From positions 1 through 50,532 of the forward strand of contig JAQGNH010000134.1 in assembly GCA_028291945.1 (NCBI GenBank): a stretch of 50,532 nucleotides of DNA. The letters are read 5' to 3'. Origin of the DNA: Betaproteobacteria bacterium. GTDB lineage: Bacteria > Pseudomonadota > Gammaproteobacteria > Burkholderiales > SG8-41. Under the pieces are notes generated by a model. The model was not told where the DNA came from. It ran no database searches and saw nothing but the letters and a program-made list of their open reading frames with translations. Below, piece by piece: positions 36,408-44,207 of this stretch. How positions within the stretch are numbered: the first letter of the stretch is position 1; the number at the start of each line of letters is the position of its first letter. A program made the translations under genes and the position numbers.

Positions 36408-37466
36408 TTACGCCGCTATGTTTTCGACGTTGGATGGATCGGGCTTGAGCTCTCCGCGGTCGATGCGCCGGACGAGCTCAGTGACCGCGGCGTGTGTGGG
36501 CGCAGGCACTCCCGCTTCGACGCCCTTGTCAGCCACCAGGCCGTTGGTAAAGTCGATCTCGGAGCGCCTGCCGCGCATCACATCGCGCCCCACGGAAGAA
36601 TGTGACGGCTCGAGCAGTGTCGCCATCCACGCGGTCAGTCCGTCCTGCACTCGCTGCAATGCTGGAACGTCGTTCCGGATACCCGCGTTGTACCAATCAT
36701 CGGCGGAGATCCCGAGGATGGTGCCGAGCTCGTACCCGTGCGCGCGACCGACAGCCACGGCTTCTGCTCCGAGCTTCACCCCGAGCCGATGGATCTTTCC
36801 GCGGCCGATCAGGACGTGCGTGTTGTCGAGCCCGGTTGCACCGAGCAGTCCGTGCGTGATCGTGTTCGCCGAGAGTTTGGTCCACCGCTCGCCCCACAGA
36901 TTGGTCGTAACCTTCGCGCGGTCGACGCGGCTGAAAATGTCAGCGAGCTCGGTGATGCGATCGGTGACGAGGCCGTGTACTTCACCGACGCGGAAAACTG
37001 CGTGCTGTGTCTCGCTTCCGGGCTGTTGATAACGCTTGATGTGTCCGGGCTGGTATGCGTTGACGCTGATCGTACTGACGGTGGTGCCGACCGTACGGCC
37101 CCATCCGACGGCCCGCGCAATGCGTTCCTCGTTGATGCCGTTCTGCATCGACACGACGTAACCCTGGGGCGATAGATATTGCCCGATCATCATCGCCGAC
37201 CATTCGGTGTCGTAGGATTTGGTGCAGATCACAGCGACGTCCACGGGCTTGCGCAAGAAAATTTGCACGTCGCTGAGGTCCATGGCGTTTACCTTCACGA
37301 CGTGCTCGCCCTGCGAGCCGCCCAGGTGCAGCCCGTTTTCGCGCATGGCCTGCACGTGTTCGGGCCACGGGTCCACCAGGGTCACGTCTTCGCCCACACG
37401 TGCGAGATGGCCGCCGACGTAACCGCCGACTGCGCCTGCGCCTATGAATACGATGTGCTTGCCCAC
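36408..37466 (-). CDS. Ketopantoate reductase (2-dehydropantoate 2-reductase) family protein
   Basis: The 352-residue protein begins HIVFIGAGAVGGYVGGHLA, the NADPH-binding fold, with VDVAVICTKSYDTEW and VVSMQNGINEERIA in the N-terminal domain. The helical C-terminal domain has NLWGERWTKLSANT, the family Lys segment, and SEIDFTNGLVADKG. It is about 50 residues longer than E. coli PanE. A tandem paralogue lies immediately upstream, so both are likely reductases of other 2-oxo acids rather than pantothenate enzymes. It shares a promoter region with the Old Yellow Enzyme gene through the upstream paralogue. Confidence 0.92.
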   Translation of the reverse strand: MGKHIVFIGAGAVGGYVGGHLARVGEDVTLVDPWPEHVQAMRENGLHLGGSQGEHVVKVNAMDLSDVQIFLRKPVDVAVICTKSYDTEWSAMMIGQYLSPQGYVVSMQNGINEERIARAVGWGRTVGTTVSTISVNAYQPGHIKRYQQPGSETQHAVFRVGEVHGLVTDRITELADIFSRVDRAKVTTNLWGERWTKLSANTITHGLLGATGLDNTHVLIGRGKIHRLGVKLGAEAVAVGRAHGYELGTILGISADDWYNAGIRNDVPALQRVQDGLTAWMATLLEPSHSSVGRDVMRGRRSEIDFTNGLVADKGVEAGVPAPTHAAVTELVRRIDRGELKPDPSNVENIAA

Positions 37467-37478
37467 GGGTTCTCCGTA

Positions 37479-38537
37479 TCAGAGCGTCGCAAGGAGCGGC
37501 GCGATGTTGTCCATGCTGCGCTCGATCTCGCCGCGTTCGACGCGCTTGACGAGTGCCAGGAGCGCGCTTTGCGTTGGCGCAGGCACGCCGATCTTCGCGC
37601 CTTTGGCCGCAACGTAGCCGCAGACATAATCGATCTCGGTGCGCCGGCCTTTCGCGAGGTCCTGGCCGATCGAGCCGAAATGCGGCTCCTTCGATCGCTC
37701 CATCCACTTGATCCAGCCGGTTTCGAGCTCGGCGAGTGCCTTGGCATCACCTTTGGAGGCCGAGAGCCACAGCGCAGCGGGCATGCGCATGATCGGCTCG
37801 AGCGGGTGGCCGAGACCGTTAGCGACTGAGATCGCCTCTCCCGCGCAACGGATCGCAAGCCTGCGAGTGCCGGTGTTTTGCATGAGAGCGTGATCGCTGA
37901 TGCCGGTGGATCCGAGGATGCCGTGATGCATCGAGTTGGTAACGAGCTTGGCCCAGCGCTCGCCCCACAGGTTGGTCGTAACCTTCGCACTGTCGACGGC
38001 CGACAGCAGCTCCACGATGCGCTCTGCGCGCGGAGTGGCGCGGCCGTGAGCTTCGCCCACGCGAAAAACGGTGTACGTGGAGCCGCCCGGCGTGCGTGCG
38101 CGCGACACTTCACCGGCGTGTGGCGCAGCCACGCTGATAGTACTCGCGATGCAGCCCAGCGTGCGGTCCCAGCCCACAACTGCGGCGATGTCTTCCTCGT
38201 TGAGACTGTTCTGCACCGATACGACGCAGCCCGACGCGCTCAGGTAAGGCTTGATCATCATTGCCGCCCACGCGGTGTCGTACGACTTGGTGCAGATGAG
38301 CGCGATATCGATCGGCTTGCGAATGAGCGACTGCACGTCCGACAAGTGAAGCGCCTCGACCCGCACCGTCGCTGAGCCGCCCGGCTCGGTGATGCGCAGT
38401 CCGTCGCAACGGATCTTCTCGATATGCGCGACCCAACTGTCGATCAGGTGCACATCGTGGCCGGCTGCGGCGAGCTTGCCGCCGATGTAGCCGCCGACGG
38501 CGCCTGCGCCAACGACTGCGACGCGAGGTTCGGGCAT
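37479..38537 (-). CDS. Ketopantoate reductase family protein, tandem paralogue
   Basis: Its length (352 residues) equals that of the downstream paralogue. Matching motifs are VAVVGAGAVGGYIGGKLAA, IDIALICTKSYDTAW, VVSVQNSLNEEDIA, NLWGERWAKLVTN and TEIDYVCGYVAAKG. The two genes arose by duplication and have diverged, 12 bases apart. The duplication suggests two related 2-oxo acid substrates or a heteromer. A strong divergent promoter (TTGACA-N18-TATTAT, minus strand) precedes it. Confidence 0.92.
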   Translation of the reverse strand: MPEPRVAVVGAGAVGGYIGGKLAAAGHDVHLIDSWVAHIEKIRCDGLRITEPGGSATVRVEALHLSDVQSLIRKPIDIALICTKSYDTAWAAMMIKPYLSASGCVVSVQNSLNEEDIAAVVGWDRTLGCIASTISVAAPHAGEVSRARTPGGSTYTVFRVGEAHGRATPRAERIVELLSAVDSAKVTTNLWGERWAKLVTNSMHHGILGSTGISDHALMQNTGTRRLAIRCAGEAISVANGLGHPLEPIMRMPAALWLSASKGDAKALAELETGWIKWMERSKEPHFGSIGQDLAKGRRTEIDYVCGYVAAKGAKIGVPAPTQSALLALVKRVERGEIERSMDNIAPLLATL

Positions 38538-38604
38538 CGTTCTTCTCCAGATGCGAGCTGTGTCGTGTCGTGTGCCTGCGCACGCTGCGTGAGCGGGCGC
38601 AGCG

Positions 38605-38633
38605 TTGACACGGTCTCGGCGAGTGGTTATCGT
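38605..38633 (+). promoter_or_regulatory. Promoter toward the Old Yellow Enzyme gene
   Basis: TTGACA (38605-38610), a 17-base spacer and TATCGT (38628-38633) fit sigma-70. The palindrome at 38637-38653 would cover the start point. Confidence 0.5.
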
Positions 38634-38636
38634 TAC

Positions 38637-38653
38637 TGTGAACGGCGTTCACA
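38637..38653. promoter_or_regulatory. Operator-like palindrome TGTGAAC-GGC-GTTCACA
   Basis: Perfect seven-base arms lie between two divergent promoters, downstream of both -10 boxes. The core TGAAC-N3-GTTCA matches 30817-30829, and a further half-site TGAAC lies at 38658-38662. A regulator bound here could control both the reductase and the Old Yellow Enzyme units. Confidence 0.65.
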
Positions 38654-38668
38654 ATACTGAACGCACTG

Positions 38669-38698
38669 ATAATAAATTTCGCGCCTCGACGTTGTCAA
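38669..38698 (-). promoter_or_regulatory. Promoter toward the ketopantoate-reductase-like genes
   Basis: On the minus strand TTGACA (38698-38693) and TATTAT (38674-38669) are separated by 18 bases. This is the best promoter match I found in the window. Confidence 0.6.
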
Positions 38699-38812
38699 GG
38701 CAGCGTCGAAGGCCACTGCAGACCTTACGTGCGTTTGCGGCTCCAGTGGTGCACCTGAAGTCAGGAGCGCATCGTCGTACAGTCGTCAGCGAACCTCGCC
38801 AGCATCGCCAGC

Positions 38813-39949
38813 ATGAAAGATACGAAATCACTGTTGTTCGCCCCGATGGAGATACGCGGCGTCACGCTGCGCAACCGCATCGTGGTCTCCCCGATGGCGC
38901 AGTATTCGGCGGTCGATGGATTTGTCACCGACTGGCACTTCGCCCATTTCGCGAAGTTTGCAATGGGCGGTGCCGGGCTCGTCTTCACCGAAGCCACCAA
39001 GGTCGAGCGCCGCGGCCTGGGAACCGTCGGCGACATGGGCATCTGGAAAGATGAGCACATCGAGCCGCTGCGGCGCATCAGCACATTCCTCAAGGAGCAG
39101 GGCGCGGTAACCGCGATGCAGCTCAACCATGCAGGGCGCAAGGCGGGGACCTACAAGCCGTGGGACGGTTTCGGCCCGCTCGACCGTACCGTACCCGTCG
39201 AGGGCCAGGAGCACTGGCCCGTAATCGGTCCCAGCGCAGTGGAATATCTCGAAGGCTGGCCGCTGCCGCGCGAGATGACCAAGGCCGATATCAAGGAAGT
39301 CCAGAACAACTGGGTGGGGGCGGCACGTCGGGCGCTGCAGGCGGGGTTCGATATCCTCGAGGTGCACGGCGCGCACGGCTACCTGATACACGAGTTTCTT
39401 TCGCCCGCCTCGAACAAGCGCACGGATGAATACGGCGGCACGCTGCAGAACCGCATGCGCTTCGCGCTGGAAATCACCGAAGGCGTGCGGCGTGTGTGGC
39501 CGCAGGACAAGCCGCTCTTCTTCCGCGTGTCAGCAGTCGACGAAGGCGGTTGGAGCCTGGATGACACGGTGGTGCTCGCGTGCGAGCTGAAAGCGATCGG
39601 CGTCGATGTGATCGATTGTTCCGCGAGCGGGATTTCAATACGTTCACCCACCGCAAGCCGTGTGGCGCCCAAGCTCGGATTCCAGGTGCCGTATGCGGAA
39701 CGTGTCCGCAAGGATGCGGGCATCCTGACCATGGCGGTCGGGCTGATCGTGCATCCGAAGCAGGCCGAAGAGATCCTGCAGCGAGGACAGGCCGACTTGA
39801 TCGCAGTGGGCCGCGAGATTTTGTATGACCCGTTCTGGCCCGCGCATGCGGCGCGCGCGCTCGAGCAGGACGCGGAGTTCAAGAGCCTGCCGGTGCAGTA
39901 CGGCTGGTGGCTCGACCGGCGCAAGAAAACGGGCTACGTCGAAGAATAG
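38813..39949 (+). CDS. Old Yellow Enzyme family NADH:flavin oxidoreductase
   Basis: The 378-residue TIM-barrel flavoprotein shows LLFAPMEIRGVTLRNRIVVSPMAQYS at the FMN site and AMQLNHAGRKAG near residue 100. HGAHGYLIHEFLSPASNKRTDEYGG follows near residue 190, and the phosphate-binding end ADLIAVGREILYDPFWP closes it. These are signatures of the YqjM-like class of ene-reductases. They reduce activated C=C bonds with NAD(P)H. The substrate is probably an unsaturated ring or enoate intermediate, given the context. Confidence 0.94.
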   Translation: MKDTKSLLFAPMEIRGVTLRNRIVVSPMAQYSAVDGFVTDWHFAHFAKFAMGGAGLVFTEATKVERRGLGTVGDMGIWKDEHIEPLRRISTFLKEQGAVTAMQLNHAGRKAGTYKPWDGFGPLDRTVPVEGQEHWPVIGPSAVEYLEGWPLPREMTKADIKEVQNNWVGAARRALQAGFDILEVHGAHGYLIHEFLSPASNKRTDEYGGTLQNRMRFALEITEGVRRVWPQDKPLFFRVSAVDEGGWSLDDTVVLACELKAIGVDVIDCSASGISIRSPTASRVAPKLGFQVPYAERVRKDAGILTMAVGLIVHPKQAEEILQRGQADLIAVGREILYDPFWPAHAARALEQDAEFKSLPVQYGWWLDRRKKTGYVEE

Positions 39950-39970
39950 CCAGGTCTCGGAGGAGTTCGG

Positions 39971-40106
39971 GTGACAACACAATCAAATAATCAGGGCGCA
40001 GCGCGCCGGGCCAACCAACACACCCAGGCAGTTCACGGAACTCATACGTCGCGAAGTCGAGCAGAACCTGAAGCTCGCGCACGCTGCAGGTATCAACAAG
40101 GAATAG
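39971..40106 (+). pseudogene. Bug/TctC gene remnant (start and C-terminal tail only)
   Basis: A GTG at 39971 follows GGAGGAG, as in intact Bug genes, but only about 45 codons remain. From 40017 to the TAG at 40104-40106 the frame encodes QFTELIRREVEQNLKLAHAAG, nearly the C-terminus of the Bug protein at 43207 (QFTQMIRREVEQNISLARNAG). Just upstream, NQGAARRAN in another frame suits the segment that usually precedes it. About 290 codons have been lost. It is not expected to make a functional binding protein. Confidence 0.75.
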
Positions 40107-40178
40107 GGCCGCTCGACCGCATCCGTGTTGTCAACGCGGCCCCTAAAGCACATCAACGTTCCCGGCAGAAACTCATCG

Positions 40179-41171
40179 ATGAATCTTCAACTCAGTATTG
40201 CCATGACCTCGAACCCGCGCACGCGGCCGATTCTCGACGGCAGCGTGAAGCCGGACGGAATCGATCTGATTCCCACGGCCCTGCATCCCTCCGAGATGTT
40301 CTGGCGGCAGCTCAAGTTCGCGGATTTCGATATCTCTGAGCTTTCGTTCTCCTCGCTCTCGATGGCGAAATCGCGCGGCGATGAAAGGTTCGTAGGCCTG
40401 CCCATATTCACGACGCGCCATTTCTTCCAGAACTGGATCCTCGTGCGCAGGGGCTCGCACATCCAGACACCTGCCGATATGAAAGGCAAGCGGGTGGGCG
40501 TTCCCGAGTATCAGCAGACTGCCGCGGTCTGGTCGCGCGGCATTCTGGAGCACGACTACGGTGTTGCTCCCCAAGAAATGGAGTTCTGGATGGAGCGCGC
40601 GCCGTCGCAGAGCCATGGCGGTTCCACCGGTTTCAAGCCTCCGCCCGGCGTCACCGTGCACCGCATCCCGCAGGAGAAAAACATCGGTACGATGATGCTC
40701 TCGGGTGAGCTCGATGCGACGCTGCTCTATTTCATCGACCGCAACCTGATCGACCGTAGCACCGCGGACCTCTGGAATCACCCTGACATCGAGCCCCTGT
40801 TCCGCGACCCGATCGCGGAAGGCATGCGGTACTACAAGAAGACGGGGCTGTTCCCGATCAATCACGGGATGGCTGTGCGCAAATCGATCGTCGACCAGCA
40901 TCCGTGGGTGGTGCTGAATCTCTACAAGGCGTTCGTGCAGGCGAATGAAATCGCCAATCAGCAGCGGCTTGAGCATGTCGAGTATCACCTAGCCGCAGGG
41001 CTGCTTCCGTCGGCTGTGAATGCGGCCCTCCAGGCACCGCTCGTGCGCCACGGCGTCAAGGCAAACCGCGCAGTGCTGGAGACAGCCGCGCGCTATTCGC
41101 ACGAGCAAGGTCTTACCCCGCGTGTAATCCCGCTCGATGAAGTGTTCGCTCCGAGCACGATGGACGTCTGA
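40179..41171 (+). CDS. 4,5-dihydroxyphthalate decarboxylase-like protein (periplasmic-binding-protein fold)
   Basis: The 330 residues begin MNLQLSIAMTSNPRTRPILDG without a signal peptide, so the protein is cytoplasmic. ADFDISELSFSSLSMAKSRGD and GLPIFTTRHFFQNWILVRR are typical of this decarboxylase family. PADMKGKRVGVPEYQQTAAVWSRG and MAVRKSIVDQHPWVVLNLYKAF follow. The fold is that of substrate-binding proteins recruited for catalysis. Pht5-type enzymes decarboxylate 4,5-dihydroxyphthalate to protocatechuate. Many relatives act on unknown substrates, so only the family is certain. Confidence 0.88.
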   Translation: MNLQLSIAMTSNPRTRPILDGSVKPDGIDLIPTALHPSEMFWRQLKFADFDISELSFSSLSMAKSRGDERFVGLPIFTTRHFFQNWILVRRGSHIQTPADMKGKRVGVPEYQQTAAVWSRGILEHDYGVAPQEMEFWMERAPSQSHGGSTGFKPPPGVTVHRIPQEKNIGTMMLSGELDATLLYFIDRNLIDRSTADLWNHPDIEPLFRDPIAEGMRYYKKTGLFPINHGMAVRKSIVDQHPWVVLNLYKAFVQANEIANQQRLEHVEYHLAAGLLPSAVNAALQAPLVRHGVKANRAVLETAARYSHEQGLTPRVIPLDEVFAPSTMDV

Positions 41172-41178
41172 CGAACCG

Positions 41179-42146
41179 ATGACCCGATTTGCGCTCGCAA
41201 CCCTGCTGTTCGGTTTCTGCACGATGCCTGCTGCAGCACGCGCGCAGGATTATCCCGTGAAGCCTATACGCATGATCGTTGGGGTGCCGCCGGGTGGGAC
41301 GACCGATATCATGGGACGTATCGTTGCTGCAAAGCTGACGGAGCGGGTCGGTCGCCAAGTCGTCGTGGACAATCGAACCGGCGCGAGCGGCATTATCGCC
41401 ATCCAACTCGTCGCGAGCTCGCAGCCTGACGGCTACACCCTGTTGATCTCCGGCAGCTCCATCACGGCTGTGGGCAGTCTTTATCCGAACGTGCGCTTCG
41501 ATGTCTCGAGGGACCTCGTGCCGGTCGCATTCATCGCGACCTCACCCTTCGTTCTGGTCGTGCATCCGGGGCTGCCGTGACGTCGGTCAACGAGCTGATC
41601 AGCTATGTCAAATCGCGGCCGGAAGGGCTGCACTATGCGGGTTCCGCTCGGGGCACCGTTCAGCACCTCAGCGGTGAGCTGCTCAAGCGTACGACCGGCA
41701 TGAATCTCACCTACGTGCCGTACAAAGGCACCGGTGCGGTGATGCCCGATCTCTTGTCGGGACGGCTGCAGGCAGCAATCGAGAACGTCGTGACGATGCG
41801 ACCGCATATCAGGAGCGGAGCTTTGCGCGGTCTTGGCGTCACGAGCAGCGCGCGCTCGGCTGTGATTCCGGAGCTCCCGACCATCGCCGAAGCGGGTGTG
41901 CCTGGATTCCAGGCGGTCGGCCGTTTCGCGGTATTCGCCAGCTCGAAGACCCCGCGGCGGCATATCGTCGATCGTCTCAACCGTGAAATCGCTACCTTCA
42001 TGAAAGAGCCCGAGTCGCGCGAGCGCCTGCTGGCGCAAGGGGCGGAGCCCGTGGGCGCCCGGCCGGACGAGCTGCGCGTGCAGGTTGATCGCGAGATCGC
42101 GCAGTGAGCGAACGTGATACGCGAAGCCGGCCTGAAGATGCAATGA
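41179..42146 (+). pseudogene. Bug/TctC gene with a frameshift and a nonsense codon
   Basis: The gene starts with a signal peptide (MTRFALATLLFGFCTMPAAARAQ) and YPVKPIRMIVGVPPGGTTD. At 41573-41578 the sequence CTGCCGTGACG lacks one G compared with the expected CTGCCGGTGACG, which stops the first frame at 41580. The next frame continues TSVNELISYVKSRPEG, VPYKGTGAVMPDLLSG and so on to TGA at 42105-42107. There a Trp (TGG) is expected, because the same frame then reads ANVIREAGLKMQ and stops at 42146. Two independent lesions favour a true pseudogene over a single sequencing error. Confidence 0.82.
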
Positions 42147-42158
42147 GGCAAGAGGACT

Positions 42159-43188
42159 ATGGATCAGCTCAAGTTCGGCATCACACATTTCGAATCGCGG
42201 CGTCGTGCTGGGCACGCGCACGCCGCGGGATTTGCTGATGCTCGCGGACAAGTTGAGGCCAATTCACTGTTCGATTCGGTGTGGGTAGGCAACGCGCTTT
42301 ACGTCAACCACCGGCTCGATGCGATTCCGCTAATTGCGGCCATCGCCGGCCGGACCGAGCGAATATTGCTGGGCCCCGCGGCTATGGGCTCGTTTGCGCT
42401 GCGCGATCCCCTGGTTTTCGCATACGAGTGGGCGAGCATCGATCAGATCGCGAATGGCCGCACACGCCTGATCGTCGCTGCGGGCGGTGGCGGCGAGACA
42501 TTATGGACGCCGAGTCGAGAGCGCTCGGGGTCGCACCCGAAGAACGCCGCAAGCGCATGTACGAGCACATTCGCGTACTCAAGCATCTCTGGTACAACGA
42601 CCGTGCGGAATTCAAAGGCTCGTTCCATTCCTTCGCAGACCTCGTGCTCGAGCCCAAGCCGGTCAATCCGAATTGTCCGATCTGGACCGCGACGAACGCG
42701 ACGCGCCTCGCGAGCGGTGCGACCAACGCGGCGTCCAGTGGTTCCGATTACGCCCTCAAACAATGCGGGCGCTTGGGGGACGGGTGGATGACGCACAGTG
42801 CCTCACCGCGCGCCATATATACGACTCGTGGGCCCAGATACTGGCGGTGGCTAAAGAGAATGGGCGTGCGACCGACCACTTCGACAACTGTTTCTACCAT
42901 CACATTTACATCGACGAAGACAAGACTCGTGCGCTGCACGAAGCCAGGTCCTTTCTCGATCGCTACTACTCCGCGAACTATACCGAGGAGCGGCTGCGCA
43001 GCTGGCTGACCTGCGGTTCTGCGCGCGAGTGCATAGCAGACTTGCGGAAGTTCCGCGGCTCCGGAGCGCATCGCATCACCCTGCGTCTCTCAACGGAGAA
43101 GAAGGAATCCGAGCAGTTCGACAAGCTCGTCAATGACGTACTACCTTACGTCAACGAAGGCAGCACAGGATTCAGCCTGAATGCATGA
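42159..43188 (+). pseudogene. LLM class flavin-dependent oxidoreductase, multiply frameshifted
   Basis: Pieces of one luciferase-like monooxygenase are spread over three frames. They are MDQLKFGITHFESR, then (shifted) VVLGTRTPRDLLMLADKL, then back to EANSLFDSVWVGNALYVNHR and IAGRTERILLGPAAMGS. MDAESRALGVAPEERRKRMYEH follows near 42505 in a second frame, and HIYDSWAQILAVAKENGRA and DKLVNDVLPYVNEG from about 42815 in a third. At least four indels are needed to restore the frame. The gene lies directly behind the broken Bug gene, so the pair probably decayed together. Confidence 0.8.
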
Positions 43189-43206
43189 ATGGAAGGAAGC
43201 AGAGTT

Positions 43207-44187
43207 ATGAGCCGATGGCAGAAGAAAAGCCTTATCCACATCAGTGCGGCGCTGTTGAGCTGCTCATGCATGACTGTTGCGATTGCGCAGACGTATCCGG
43301 CCAAGCCGGTCCGCGTGCTGGTGGGATTTGCAGCGGGCGGCGGCACGGACACCGCAGCGCGGATGGTTGCGCAAAAGCTGAGTGAAAGCTTCGGCCAGCC
43401 GGTGGTCGTGGAGAACCGTGCCGGCTCCGGCGGCATCATTGCGACTGACCTCGTCGCGAAGGCCCCGCCCGACGGGTATACGCTGCTCATGATGGCCGCA
43501 GCCGACAGCATTCAGCCCGCAATGCGCATCAAGATGCCCTACGAGCTGCCAAAAGATTTCTCGCCTATATCGCTCGTGGTCACAGGCGCGTTCGTGCTGG
43601 TGATACACCCCTCGGTGCCCGCGAAGAACGTGAAGGAGCTGATAGCCATCGCTCGCAGCCGGCCGGGACAGCTCAACTACGCAACCTCGGGCATCGGCAG
43701 TTCAGCGCACCTTGCGGCGGAGCTGATGAACTCGCTCGCGAAAGTCAAAACCATACACGTGCCGTACAAAGGCGTGTCGCAGGGCGTTGTCGGTGTGGCT
43801 TCCGGTGAGGCCGACATGATCTTCGCGAGCGTCACGGCGGCGCAGGCGTTGATTGATGCGGGGCGGCTGCGTCCGATCGCCGTGAGCACGGCGAAACGCT
43901 CGGCGCTCATGCCGAACATGCCTACACTCAACGAGTCCGGTGTGCCGGGCTACGACCGGACGGGCTGGTACGGAATGATGGGGCCCGCGGATCTTTCCAG
44001 AGACGTGCTGATGAAATTGAATTCAGGCATCGTCAAAGCGGTGAATACACCCGAGATGAAAGCGGCCTTCTTCAAACAGGGGCTGGAAGCTGAAACCAAC
44101 TCGCCCGAGCAGTTCACGCAAATGATCCGCCGCGAAGTCGAGCAGAACATCAGCCTCGCGCGAAACGCCGGCATCAAGCCAGAGTAG
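43207..44187 (+). CDS. Bug/TctC family substrate-binding protein
   Basis: The 326-residue protein starts at ATG 43207 behind GGAAGGAAG. The signal peptide is SRWQKKSLIHISAALLSCSC with cleavage near AIAQ. Mature motifs are YPAKPVRVLVGFAAGGGTDTAAR, ENRAGSGGIIATD, PPDGYTLLMM, MPYELPKDFSPISL, VKELIAIARSRPGQLNYA and HVPYKGVSQGV. A Cys pair in the signal end does not form a clear lipobox. Its C-terminus is close to the remnant at 40017-40106, which suggests a former duplicate. It is followed by two PrpD-like genes. Confidence 0.95.
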   Translation: MSRWQKKSLIHISAALLSCSCMTVAIAQTYPAKPVRVLVGFAAGGGTDTAARMVAQKLSESFGQPVVVENRAGSGGIIATDLVAKAPPDGYTLLMMAAADSIQPAMRIKMPYELPKDFSPISLVVTGAFVLVIHPSVPAKNVKELIAIARSRPGQLNYATSGIGSSAHLAAELMNSLAKVKTIHVPYKGVSQGVVGVASGEADMIFASVTAAQALIDAGRLRPIAVSTAKRSALMPNMPTLNESGVPGYDRTGWYGMMGPADLSRDVLMKLNSGIVKAVNTPEMKAAFFKQGLEAETNSPEQFTQMIRREVEQNISLARNAGIKPE

Positions 44188-44207
44188 GTAACGAAGGGGG
44201 CCACACA

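Noticed and set aside
42105-42107. In-frame TGA as a third selenocysteine codon
   Set aside because: It aligns with a Trp of the Bug C-terminus, has no SECIS-like hairpin after it, and the gene already carries a frameshift.
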